Assembly: GCA_027625915.1 (NCBI GenBank) | Contig: JANTQA010000047.1 | Location: 2,976,001 to 3,040,000 of the forward strand | DNA from: Anaeramoeba flamelloides | Lineage: Eukaryota; Metamonada; Anaeramoebidae | Direction: 5' to 3' | Length of the DNA: 64,000 nt | In this document: piece after piece, positions 24,106-37,105 of the stretch | Position numbering within the stretch: the first letter of the stretch is position 1 | How the letters are laid out: each line of letters starts with the position of its first letter | Position numbers and translations under genes: made by a program | Notes under the pieces: generated by a model | Databases searched by the model: none | What the model saw: only the letters and a program-made list of their open reading frames with translations | What the model was told of the DNA's origin: nothing

Positions 24106-24839
24106 TTACCCAACTGAATTGAAAAATGGTATAATTTATCAATAAAATTGATTCGGCAAAAAAAGAAAAAAATGTTTTGATTCTAAATTTTTATGACCAA
24201 GAATAATTGAAATAGAAGATCACACAAATAAGTAAAACAAATTTAGAGTGTATTTTCAATTTTTACATGATTATTGGTTTGAGCAGAATAAAATTAAATG
24301 AGAAATTTGAGAAAGTAATCTTGTTAAATAGTAGAAACAAAATTTATCAATACTGTTTCCAAAAAGATGATCTAAATGAGATTTCAATTTAAAAATTTGT
24401 AACAGAAATTTTTTCTCAATTTTATTTTTTACTTTAAGGGATTGTACCAAACAAAATAATCTTTGAAATTAAAACACACCCCAGTCTCAAAAAATTAACT
24501 TCTCTCAAATAAGGTTTGTCCTCTTCATAAAAATTATTAAATACAAACAAAATGGAATGTTCTTTTTTCTAAAACAAGAAATGTAAAAGTTAGGAATTTA
24601 CTGATATTTCCAATTCTAATTTCAAGCAGAAATAGAAAAAGAAAAAAAAAAAAAAAACGATAATTCAAAGCAAGTTAATTTGAATAATATTATCGTTATG
24701 TTTTGAGAATACTTTGGTATTAAATTTGAAAAATTTTCTCAATACAAAAACCTAAAATCAAAATTTTAAATATAGAAATTAAAAGGTTTTGGAAATAATT
24801 GAAAGATTTTAAAACAGTACTAATTTAAAAACAATTGAT
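24106..24839. other. Region upstream of the PH-domain gene
   Basis: AT-rich. It should hold the promoter of the PH gene, but I recognise no defined element. Confidence 0.45.
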
Positions 24840-25600
24840 ATACAGCTAGTTCCACTTTTAAGTCACAAAAGGACCATAAATTTTAAAGTTACAAAAAAAA
24901 AACTCAAATTAAGGGTCGAGTCATTACGGTGAAAAATTTTTTTCTGAAAAGGAAAAAAACTTTTTATTAATTATTATGAGGACCTAACACCAATCAAAAA
25001 CCAATCAACCTATGATGTACAATCGATCTCCAAAAATCAACAAGTAAATATGTGGACATTTTTAGAAAAAAGCGCCAAAGAGCGACACTTAATTTTTCAA
25101 TTAGAATGGTTAGAATATACAATTTTGAAAACAACTATGTTAGTTTTGAAGTCTCGCTCTTTGGCGCTTTTTGAGATCTCAGTGATTTTTTTTTTCTTTT
25201 TTTTCATTTTTCAAATGAGTTATTTTTATTGTAAGAATATTACCTAATCCTTAATTGGTCAAAATTAGAGGGTTACAAAATAACCACCATTCAGACTAAA
25301 TCGAATTCAATTGATTGCGAAATTCAAGATAGTAATTTGTTTTAAATTAAAGAAATTTAACCATTTGGAAATAGAAAATGAGAAAAGATGATTTTTTTTT
25401 TTTAAATTTTGATTTTTTGAAATTGAGAACTCTTTTAAACTTTTTTTTTCTTTGTTGAATTTTTTACCAAAGAGATCCAATGGAATTTTTTTTTTTGTTA
25501 TTTGAATTTTGTAAACCAAAAGAAGGGCTATTTCACAATACCCTTTTTTGGTTTCAAGTGATTCCTTGGGTATGGTGCATATCCACGGTAAATGACTAGA
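24840..25600. repeat. Interspersed repeat, family L (copy 1) with GC-rich hairpin
   Basis: Aligns with 55960-57250, which is interrupted by another element. Shared blocks include GAGATCTC, ATTAGAGGGTTACAAAATAA and GAAGGGCTATTTCACAATAC. At 25067-25090 and 25149-25172 lie almost perfect inverted arms, AAAAAGCGCCAAAGAGCG and its inverse, unusually GC-rich for this genome. The second copy has decayed arms. No transposase is visible and the outer ends are approximate. Confidence 0.65.
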
Positions 25601-25699
25601 CCCGTAAGGTACAAAATTTTGGAATTTTTTCTATCGTAAATTATAATACGAAAATATTAATTTTCTGTCTTAATTTGAAATATTTTTGTACCTTTATGG

Positions 25700-26452
25700 A
25701 TACGTGGCTACCAAGGAGAAGCCTACAATCAAAGTATGTTGTTATTTTGTTTATCTAAATTAATTCTACATGGTTCAAATGTCTCTAAAAAATCTCAGAG
25801 TCAAGTAGTGATATTTGTTGATCTCATCAATTATAAAAGATCTAAATATTAGTAAAAAAACCTACAATTTCAGAATAAAATATACATTCAATCACAAATT
25901 TAAAGACTGAATTATCAATATTTAGACTAGAAAGTCACAAAATATCTCTCTTAAAATTATGGCGAAATGTAGATTAGTTACTAAAAAATTCAAATTTTTT
26001 TTTAAAAATGAAATAATTAACCAATATATTTTTTTAACAAATTATTTCTAAAATCCTGGAAATATATTGATACTACAATTAGCCATATCAAAAGCAAACA
26101 GAACGAACCAGTCTTTGGCTTATATGTTGATGATTATTGAGTTAATCTTTGAAATTCAAAAATTCTAAAAATAGTTACTTTTGGAAGTTCTAAATCCCAA
26201 TTATTAAATACCTGAATACTGTATTTTGGGTTTCTTTTTTTATATTTAAAAAAGGAATTAAAAATTTTATTTTTCAAAATGAAACTTTTTTAATTGTGAT
26301 AATTAGTAAAAAAATTAATAATTCATTGTGTAATAAGATTTATAATCGATTTTTTAGAGCTATTTGAGCCATGATGTACTAATTTCATTTATACCCAATT
26401 ACAGCATACTTTGATTATAAAGAAATCTATCGTGAAGCTAATCCCTTAATTT
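25700..26452. mobile_element. Inverted-repeat element, family K (copy 1)
   Basis: The left end GGCTACCAAGGAGAAGCC with ATCAAAGTATGTTGTTATTT matches, inverted, the right end ATCAAAGTATGCTGTAAT...GATTAGCTTC near 26400-26450. A related left end (AAGGGATTAGCTTCTACAAA) occurs at 37563. This suggests a MITE of about 750 bp. The boundaries are uncertain. Confidence 0.5.
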
Positions 26453-27342
26453 GGATGAATCCAAAGAATTTATTACCTTGAATTTCTCTGGTCATTATTA
26501 TTTGTTTTTTTTTTTGTGAAACCTTTTTTTCAAATTTATTCTACAGATTATTTTTTCAAATATTTTTATCAGATAAAGTTAAAACAAAGTATATTGTGTC
26601 AAGATTAAAAGAAAAGGATTGAATTCTCGAAACCAACAAATAACAACTACAAAACTTCCAATTCAATGAAAAACAATAATTTGGTTGAAAATATAAATCA
26701 GATTCAGTTTATTTTTAGTTGACAATTTACTTACAAAATAAACAATTATAAAACCAAACAAATTCATCCAAAAAAACCATTTTTCTGAAATAGAATTTTG
26801 ATAATATGATATTATCTTTTCTCAAAGCCACTTTAGATTAAATGAATATTGAATTTTAATATTCATTATTGATGATTCTTTTAAAATATCATATTTTTTT
26901 TCCAATCAACCAATTTTCGAAAAAAAAAATTTTAGATTCTGAATTAGAAATAAACCCAAGTAAAAAAGAAGTAATTATATCAAATATTAATTATAAGAAC
27001 AAGTAATAAATGATTTTTTTTAATTTTTTTTCTGGATCAATTTGTTTTTATTATTTTGATTTCCATTTTTTTAGTTGGTATGTAAATCTATTATACTTGG
27101 TTATTATACCCACTCTCTATATTAATGAAAGATTACATTAGTTCAATTCAAGAAATGATGTGAATGATTCAATTTTGAAAAACCCGAGTGACTCAAAATT
27201 AGTAAAATGAAGACATACCCTTAAATAATAATATTCTTTATATTCTAAAAAAGGAGGATTGATTGTTTTTATTGTACCTAGTGAATAATAAATATATTTA
27301 CTAACTGTTAATAAAATTTTCAAATAAAAATTTGGGAATTCA
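26453..27342. other. AT-rich region, no gene recognised
   Basis: No exon, RNA gene or repeat boundary seen. It lies downstream of the CH-RasGAP gene on its strand. Confidence 0.45.
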
Positions 27343-27675
27343 AGAAGTGCCAAAGAGTGTCTATGTTTTTTTTTTTTGATTTTAGAAATAAAAAGAAAAC
27401 TTGTAAAATTTTCTTTTAATTCCTAAAATCAAAAAAAAAAACTAATGGCACTTTTCCAGAATTCAAAAGAATAGAGAAAAAATATAGATTTTACTCAATT
27501 CTTTTATATTCTGGAAAACCTCAAGCTAACCCTAACGAAAATCAATATATTTTCCATATAAAATAGAAAGCCTCAAAAAAACCTAGAACACTTCACAAAT
27601 AAACAGAAAACTCAAGAAAATCTAACAAAAAAAAGGGCAGTTGCCACCCCCCCCCTTCAATAATAATAAAATAAA
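27343..27675. repeat. Palindrome cluster, family H (copy 5)
   Basis: Modules A (27365-27443), B (TTTTCCAGAATTCAAAAGAA and inverse, 27450-27519) and fragments of C. The left edge is AGTGCCAAAGAGTG, like the CGTAGAGTGCC edge elsewhere. The right edge is a C run, CCACCCCCCCCC, followed by TTCAATAATAATAAAA. It lies about 560 bp beyond the stop of the CH-RasGAP gene. Confidence 0.78.
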
Positions 27676-28232
27676 AAATCAATAATTTTGAATTTTCCAC
27701 CTTATAAAGTCCTAAAAAAAAAAAAAATATATTAATATTTTTTTGTCAAATCAAAATTTTTAACAATTTTTTAATATAAAAAATTACATACGGACTTTAT
27801 TTAATAGTCTATCAAACTTATTAGGAAATAAACAATGATAGAAATATTCAAGAATCTAAAATAATAATAATTCTATAAATGTAAGTTTATTTATTCTAAA
27901 ACATTGCTTTTTATTGATTTATTTGATTTTATTCTAACCAATTTTGAGTTACTCAATTCATTCATCAATACACTTATTATAAATCATTAACTTTTGTTAA
28001 ACTGAACAAAATATATTTTAAATAAGGAGAAATAAGATTATTTGAAAAAAAAAATAAATTTTAGTTTGTACAAATGCTTGTATTGGGTTTTAATTTTGCT
28101 AATGGTATTTTTTTACAAAATTCTACTTTAATTTTGAAGAGAAAAGGGAATTAAAAAGGGAATATATCAACATGAATCATTCCTAATATATATCAACATA
28201 TGTATAGATATGTGTAATAATGTGTGTTGATA
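27676..28232. other. 3' flank of the CH-RasGAP gene
   Basis: AT-rich. No further exon recognised and no clear polyadenylation signal picked out. Confidence 0.45.
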
Positions 28233-31200
28233 TCATTTTAATACTTTATTTTTTGAAATAGATCTCCTAAAAAGTGATTTCTTTTTTATTTTGATTTCCT
28301 TGTCTTGTATTTCAGGTCCATTTTGAACAGTAATGTCATTCTGATTCGTTTTGTAGTTATATTTCTTGTTTTTTTTGCTTGATTTTTTATTAGTTTCTTT
28401 TTCTTCAGCAATTTTTTTTATAGGTTTGAGATCATAATTTAAATTTTCTATTAATTTGGAAAACCCTTTAACCTTTTCGCATAAGTCTTGTACATATTCC
28501 GAACCGAATTGCTGAAAGAAGTCATCCCTAGATTGGTAATTATCAATTTTTTCGCCAAATCTGACTTGGAATTTATGTACCTGCACAAGGAATTCTAAAG
28601 CTATTTTTTTTGTTTGAAAAAACCTGGATGCATCAAATTGGGAGAGGAAGAAATGAACATTTATTGGATCTATTGGCTGATCGATGTTAAAATCTTTTCT
28701 TTTAGAGAAGGGCCTATAATAATTTTTTGGGTATATTGTGTCAATATTTGAAATTTTTTCATAAAGCCGGATGAGCTCTTTTTCTTTTTCTTCAATGTTG
28801 ATATTGAGACTTTCCAATTCCTGGTGTGTAACAGTTATTGTTGATGATATTCTTTTAAGTGTTTTTTTAGGCGATCTTGTTGAAATGCTTGTTTCTTTGG
28901 TATAATCACAAATTGCCAACTTTTGGATTATTTGTGAAATATAAATTAAATCTTTTCGTGATTCTTGTGTGACTTTCCTATTGACTAAATCGTGGTTTTC
29001 TGGTGAAATAATTGCAGGGCAATAATACCTCTTAAAGATAAATCCACTGATTGCAGGAATAAACAATTCATTTAAATTATTATTTATCAATTCTGTTTTA
29101 TAATAATGGGATACAATTTTAATCTCAACAGGGATTGATTGTTGATTATTTAATATAGATTTAAATAACATAAAAAAATGTTTTTTTATGAATTTATTAA
29201 AAGTATTTTGTTGAATTATGTTTATGTTCTGGCTCTGGCTTTTTTTTAAGTTTTGGTTGAAGCTTTTGCTTTGCTTTAAGCTTTGGCTTTGTTTTAAGCT
29301 TTGATTTTGGTTGATGTTTTTATTTTTATTTTGATTTTGATTTTGATTTTGAGTTGAGTATAATTTTGAATTTTCTTTGATAAAAACATTTATATGTTTA
29401 CTTAGGGTTTCTTTTAAATGATTTTTACCATAAAAATGGATAATATTTCCATTTAATAACGAACTAATATGATTATTATTAAAAATCTGGGAATTATGCT
29501 CATTATAAAATAATGTTTCATATCTAATACTTAGATGAATTAAAGGTAAAGCCAAACCAAAAAAATCAAAAATATGAAATAATGAAAAAGCTAAATTTTT
29601 TGATTTCTCTTGACAAATTTTTGGATCCATTGCTTTGCATAAAAAATAACAATCATTTTTATTAAGATATCGTTTTATGATGTCATGACATTTATCTAAA
29701 ATTTCTTTTTCTTGTTCCTTTTGGTAACCCTTCTCAGTTTTTTTCCCCACCCCCCATTCTTTTTCTTTTTCTTGTTCCTCTCCCTTCCCCTTCCCCCTCC
29801 CCAGTTCTTCCTTTTTCTTTTCCCCATCTTTTTCCTTTTTCTTTTCATTATCCTTTCCCCTTTTTCGATCTTTTTTTGCAGTTTTTTCATTGATAATTCC
29901 ATTTAAATTTTCTTTTAATTGTTTTTGGGATTGGACATTTAAAATATTGAAAATAATAATTCGAAGAGTTCTTCCAAATGCTAATTTTTTAGAATTTATT
30001 ACAATTTTTTTTGAGATTTGATGAGAATTATCCAAACCTAATTGCTTAAAAAATAAGGACAAAGTTTCAATTAATGTTGTGTCTTGTATCATCCCAGGCA
30101 TAATTTTATCTGTAATATTATGTAGTTGATCCCATATTTTTTTTTTTATAATTTTGATATCTTTGTTAGTTTTATTATTGTTATTTAATTCTTTGAAAAT
30201 TGCATGCTTGAATAACAATGCAGTAATTCCATTTGCAAGCTCAATTCTAAATAACGAAATAAATAAAAATTGATCAAATAATACTGATAATGATTTATAC
30301 AATGGATTTATTTTGATAGAATATATTTTATTTTCTTTCAAAATTTGGAAAATTGTTTTAAAAAAAATTTGTAATTGATTTTCGTTTGAGCCATTAAATT
30401 TTGTAATCTCTATATTAATTAAATTCCTTACTTGACTTGTAAATTTATCTTTTGCATGCGATCGTATAATTTTCACTAATCCATTTAAAAAAAATATTTT
30501 CGTTTTCCAAACAACAAATTCCTATAATTATTTTTTTTTTGTGTTTTTTTGATTAGAATTAGGATTTATTGTTAATTTTTAATTAATATTTTTTGGTTAT
30601 TATTCTTTTATAAATTAATTTTATGAATATAAACTATTTTTCAGCCAAAGGGTCCCAGTTGTAATGGGTATAATACATGTGTTTAAAGGGTTTGCATGGA
30701 TCTTAGAAGAAAAATTTTATTTTGGAAATTTTCAAAATTGAAATCATTTTTTCACATTTTTGATTTTTTTTTTCGATTTTTTTTTAAAACATCATTCAGT
30801 TGTAAAAATTTTTTTTATTGCAAGATCAATAGTCGCTTGGTAAAAATGTGTTATTCTAAGGTTATTGAAACTGTGGAAATGATTGTTGAGAAATCATATT
30901 GATTTCTATTGGAATTTTATTCAATCTTTGATCCTGATATTTGATTAATAAATGTGAAAAATTTTCACTTCATTTTCATTTCTTTTTTCAAATAGAGACC
31001 ACAAATACCAACACACTTGGTTTGGGGACTTGATTTCGAAAAAAAAAAAAAGTATAAAAAATGAAGTGAAAATTGTTTCCTATTTATTATTCAAATACCA
31101 GTAGAAGGTCAAAACGAACATTCTTATTTTTCTCAATGGTTAACTAAGAATTTGAGTTTTTCAATTTTTAAGATGAAAATCTATTTGATTGATTAGTTTT

Positions 31201-34200
31201 CTTCCAGGCATATATCAACAATTCTTTAATGTGTATTATTCTGCTTATTTCTTATTTGTTCTTCAAATGGTCAATTATATAAAATAATTGATATTTGAAA
31301 AAAATGGTTTTTTTTGGATTCCCCTTTGACTGAAACAAAGTTTATATTAAAATTTATAGTTTTTTTTTTTTTATTAAATTTCAAAATTGGTCAAATTGAT
31401 TTTTTTTTCCTATTTTTAAAGAGTTTATTTATTTTTTTCATCGATACCCGGGTTTTTAATGGTGTTTAATAAATGCAAGAGGAAAAATCAAAAAGATTAT
31501 TTTGTGATTGTAATATTTTATGACTTAAATTGTAGAAAATCCAAAATGTTGATTTAAATCATCAATACTAAATATTTTTAAAAATTTGTTCAAAACCCAA
31601 TTTTAAACACTGAAAGTTAAGTGGAAATTTTTTTCCCCTTAAAACAAGTTGCAAAAGTCTCATTGGTCTCTTAATTATTTTTTTTTCTCAATTGTTTTGG
31701 AATTTTAAATTTTTTTACAATTTTTTTTTTTTTTTTTTTTTTTATGTAAAGAAAAAGATTTTAATAACAATCTGGGTGATTATGGAATTTTGGAATTCTT
31801 ATTCGTGGATAATGTATAAAATTTATTTTTTCGTTAGTGTTAATTATTATCAAAACCAAATAAAGAGGCATATTTTCTTTGAGTTATGATTTTTTTATCA
31901 CTTATTTACCACCAAGATAACATATTTTGATTTATTTTATTTCTTTTTAATTTTTTTGAAATATTAATCAGTGCAAAATAAAAGTGTTATCTTAGTGTTA
32001 ATATTTTATTTTTTTTTTAATTGTTTCAAAGTTGTTTGGTTTTTTACTTTTTCTTTCTTTATGATATATTAAAAGGAATTATAAAAAATCAAAAATTGTA
32101 TCACTGTTTAAAAATAAAGAAAGAAAAGTATTACAAACAATTTGTTAATTTAAAATATTCGTTTGGGAAAATTAGATAAATAATTAAAAAGGAAAAAAAA
32201 TAAAATTTATAAATATTTTTTGGTCCATTAGTGTTGTGTTTTTCCATTTTTTTTACATGTGTAAGATCTTTCCAAAAAAGTGGGGCATTTTTTTTTACAT
32301 TTCATAAAAAATAATCTTTTTTAGTATTGGTAATCATTAATCAACATTGCCAAATTGAGTTTAATATTAATACTGATTGAATCAACCACTTATGTATTTA
32401 ATTCAAAACATATTAGTTGAAATATTCCCAAAAAATGAAAAAAAAAAATAGCTCTTTTTTTGGTTAAAGAAATGTACGAAAAATTTCAATAAAAAACTGG
32501 AAATATGGAAAGGGTACAAATAATTTTTTAAACACAAAAACGCTGTTCTATGTTTTTAATTATATTGTAAAAATTGTTGAGATTATACAAGTGATTTAAA
32601 TATTTTTTTCGGTCAAAAAGAAAATAATAAAGACCAATTTTCACGATAAAAAAATATCAGATAAAATCAAGATCATAAATTTTAATATATTTTATTTCTG
32701 CAATACAATACTAAGAAACAAATTGAATTATTCCCGGGAACCTATAAATGGTGTTAATGATTTTATATATTTAAATCCTTTTTTGTAGAATGGGTTATAT
32801 AAATATATTTCCTAATAGATTTGCCCCACATTCTTGGAAATAGCTTATAATTTAAAAATGTATTCTAAACTCTTTTTCAAACAAAATAGCATACCTCTCA
32901 AATCATCAATACTGTTGAATTTGATCGTTAATAACATAATTACTTATTGGTGATTTTCATTTTAATCATTCATTTTTTCGTTTTTTGTTTTTTTTTATTT
33001 AAGGGATATTGAACAGTTGGAAAATGAAAAAAACAAGATAAGAAGAAAAAAAATTGGGAATAATGGTGCCAGTATAAAACTGGAAACATTTTAAGTTTTA
33101 TTTCGAATGAGCTAGATATAGGAATTAAGAAAGATCATTATTGGATTGATGTATGGAGCAAAGAGAAAGAGAAAATATTGAAAAAAAAAACAATCCCAAC
33201 AAAATACCCAGATGAATTGTGGCTTTCTCTTTAAAATGAGACTTTAAAGAACAAACGTTTGACTTGTAAAAAGTTATCAATAAAATGTAAAGAAATTTTC
33301 CCCAATTCACCTTGTTCAAATGGTTTTAATGATTTTATAATTTTTTTCCCCCATACAATTTACAAAACAAGATTTCTCATTTCAATATAAAAGTGCACAT
33401 CAATTTTTAAAATATTTAATTTTAATTGTAATTGTTTTGTCACAATGGGTTTTAAATCACCAGTTGAGTGAGTTTTTTTATGTTTTAAAAAGTTTCTTCC
33501 GTTTTAGAATGATACTACAATTAATTTGATTCAATTATGAATAATTCTTGAAATTTTATGTGCACTTTTATTTGAAAAAGTGTTTATTTTTTATCATTGA
33601 AATACAATACTAATTTTTTTTTTTTTCTAGAAACATATGACAACTTATTGTAAGAAATGATAAATGAAATTTTGAATGACAAAATGAAACAAAAAAAATA
33701 ATTTGATAAAAGATATGAAAGAAAAAAAAAAACAGAAATAATGAATAAACTTACTTTGAATTCGTTCTGATGAAAATTCTTTACAAATTTAGAAAATTCA
33801 ATTGTTTGGTCGTTTTCAATTTCAAAAGTTTCTGAAAGGAATTGAATGCTGTCAAAAATATTATATTTTAAAAAATTACAAGAATTAATTATTTCTTCAG
33901 CAAGATCTGTAAAAGAAAAAATGTCACCTTCTTCAAATTCTGAATTTAAATTAATATTCTGTTGTACATTTTTTTTTGTTTCCTTATCGATTTTAATTTT
34001 CTCGAGTTCATTGTCAAGAAATTTTATTTCTTCTTCATTTTCCTCGACAATTTTTTCTAATTCATTAATTTCTTCATCATACTCATTGACCAATTCCTTT
34101 TTTATTTATGTTTTTAAAAATAAAGATATTATTGGCAAAATAATAAATTTCAAAATAAATTAGAATATTTTTTTTTTTTTTTTCATCATCCCTTCTACAT

Positions 34201-37070
34201 TTTGATTTAAATCCAATTTTATTTTAAAATTTTGATAGTATTTTATTGTTCAATCAAATATTTTTTTTTTAGAGTTTTTGTGATTTTTTTATTTATCTAA
34301 ATTTTTATGATTATAGAAATGTTTAAAAAGTAAAATTTGTTTTTTGAAAAATTGTTGGATGGGTTATACTATTTCATTTGCTGTAAAAACGATACTGTCA
34401 ATTTCATAAAGGTAATAACCAAAAGTTTTATAATATTTCAAAAAAATGGATTTACAATTGGAATAGATAAGATTAATTTGATCATTAGTTCTTCAAACTT
34501 TGAGTTTTCACTTTATTGGTACTTGAATGTCCAACATTTAATTTTTTTACTTCATCTTCTTTTTCTTTTTTTCTTTATAAAGAGATTTTTAAAGAGGTAA
34601 CATAAAAATCCGTCAACCAAAAAAAAATGATCCTTTAATTGAAGATAACGAAAAAAATAGTACAAAAATTGTTGTCACTTTTTTGGCTTGATAACACTTT
34701 TGTTATTTTAGAATTATTCCTATTGTGTGAAAGTAATCAAAATTCGAATACCTTTCAATTTAAAAGTTTTTAGAATTAAAACTTTTAAAAACATTTTAGA
34801 GCTATTTTAAAAAAGTAATTTCTTTTTTTTTTATGTGATTGTCAGAATTAAAACTTTTTTCATGTTTTATGTTTTAATAAAGTGTGGACTTTTTTTAAAA
34901 CAAGTACTTTTCTCCAGACACCTACCTTTACAACATATTTAAAGATTGATTACTCGCTTTATTAAAATAGAAAAAGTTGATAAAAAGTTTTGTTTCCGAA
35001 AAAGTTTTTACTTTATTTAAAATAGAAAACTTCAAAAAAGTTTTAAAAAAGTCCTCATATTTATAAAATGGCTGTATTTAAAACACCTTTTGGTTGAGAA
35101 TTTTTAGAAAATAATTTCAGGTTTTTGAAAGTCAACAAATATTTTTAGTTTGGATTACTTCAAAAATTTCAAATAAATTTCCAAATGTTTTCTCGATAAA
35201 ATTAATTTTTTCCCTTTTTTTTTGGATTTTTAAAAAAATGAGAAATAATTGTAAAAGTATATTGAGACATTCAATCTTTGTGTTATTAATAACCCACTGA
35301 AGAAATTAAGATTGAGTAATTAATTATTGATTATAATTAATCAAATTAAAAAGTATTTCTTTATAGATTATATGTTCAAATATCCAGGTTTTAAAAAAGT
35401 ATTTTGGGAGAATTTTTAATTTGATTATTTGGTTCTTTTTCTCGTCTTTTTTTGTTCAATAAAGAGAAAAAAATGATTTGAACTGTTCTTTGAATCAAAA
35501 AATTATATTTTTTTCAAGTTTAAAATAATTATTGAATTTTTTTTGAAATTAAGTAGTTTTTTTAAACTGGGTTATTTTAGAATTTAGTGGTTTTATTTTT
35601 AAAGTATATTTTAGTACACTTCCTTTACAGATATTAAGATTTCAATCTTTCTTCAAAGAAATAATTTTTTTTTAAAAATAATTCAGAAATAGTTTGAATT
35701 CTGAACTTTTAAAAAATGTGAAAAATAGATCAGATTTTTAAAAACATTAATTCATTTCTGAAAATAGCACTAAAAGTAAGTTTGATATTGTAATAATCAG
35801 ATTTTTACTTTATTTTTCAATTTCAAGATGCGGTAAAAAATTTTTGAATTTGCTATTAAATTTACTTGACCGTTGTGGAAAAAAAGTGAAACTGGAAAAA
35901 AAGTGAAACACGGTTTTTAATTGGGAACATTACTGAAAATTCAAAGTAAGATCAAATGAAAAAAAGAATAAATAAATAAATAAAGACAAAATGAAGTATT
36001 CGCCACAATAACAGTTTTTTTAATACTATCTTTTAGTATGGGCTTTTCTTTGATTGATCAATTATTAAAAATTTGTTCAAAAAATTGACAATTTTTGAGG
36101 ATCTCCAAAACCACACCAACAATTTCGATAAATCAAGGAGATTTAAATTGTATTTGTTGGGTTGATTGAAAATAATATAATGGGATATTATTTGAAGTTA
36201 ATTGGTTTCTTCTTTTTATTGATTTTACTTTTCATTTTCAGGTTCTCTTAATGTTCCCAATTAAAAACCGTGTTTCACTTTTTTTCCAGTTTCACTTTTT
36301 TTCCACAACAGTGAAGATTTTTTTTTAGTTTACTAGTCCCTTAAATTAAAAAAAGGTTTGCTTTGTTTTTGGCTTCTCAAAGAACAAAGAAATCATAAAG
36401 TTGAATTTTGTTCTGTTAGTAGTAATTTTGATTGTTTGTAATGATATATTTTGGGTTGAATGGCAATACTAAAGGAAAGGATATTGGAGAATTGAAAGGA
36501 AAATAACGAGATGATAATTGAAAACCAATTGAAATTCCAAATGCCAGAATGTTAAATAGGTTGAATGTTAAAAAAGCAAATTTTTGTTTTTTGTTTTCAG
36601 TCTTTGTAAAGACTCTTGGAAAGGTACAAAACAGCCAATTTGATGAATTTTAAAAGAAATGAGATCTAAAACGATTCCGAACTCAGTCTCAGTAAAATAT
36701 GTTTTTCAAAGAGGCAAAAATTTTTTTCTTCTTGTCAATTTCTTTTTTTTCTCGTTTTTCACCAACAAAATACAAATTTGGTTTTCAATATCAATTCTAA
36801 AAGAAAGTATGAGTGTTAAATAATTACAAGCTGGTAGTTGAATAACAAAAATAATTTGGCAACGAGAACAATCATTTCAATTTTATTCCCAGTAATAATA
36901 TCTTCAGCACAACATAAACGGAATTCAAAACCATTTTTTTTCATTGTTTGAACGAGCAGATTTGCTCTTTTTTCAAGTGTTTCGTGTTTTGAAATTTCCT
37001 GAAATCTTTTGTTTTCTGTAAGCTTGTATAACAAGTGGTTTAATATTTCGCAATCCTTTTATTTTTTGTT

Positions 37071-37105
<35 letters not shown>

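Noticed and set aside
34337-34600. 87-codon plus-strand frame in a CH-RasGAP intron
   Set aside because: Phe/Ile/Leu/Lys-rich, no motif, AT-run composition. Likely chance.
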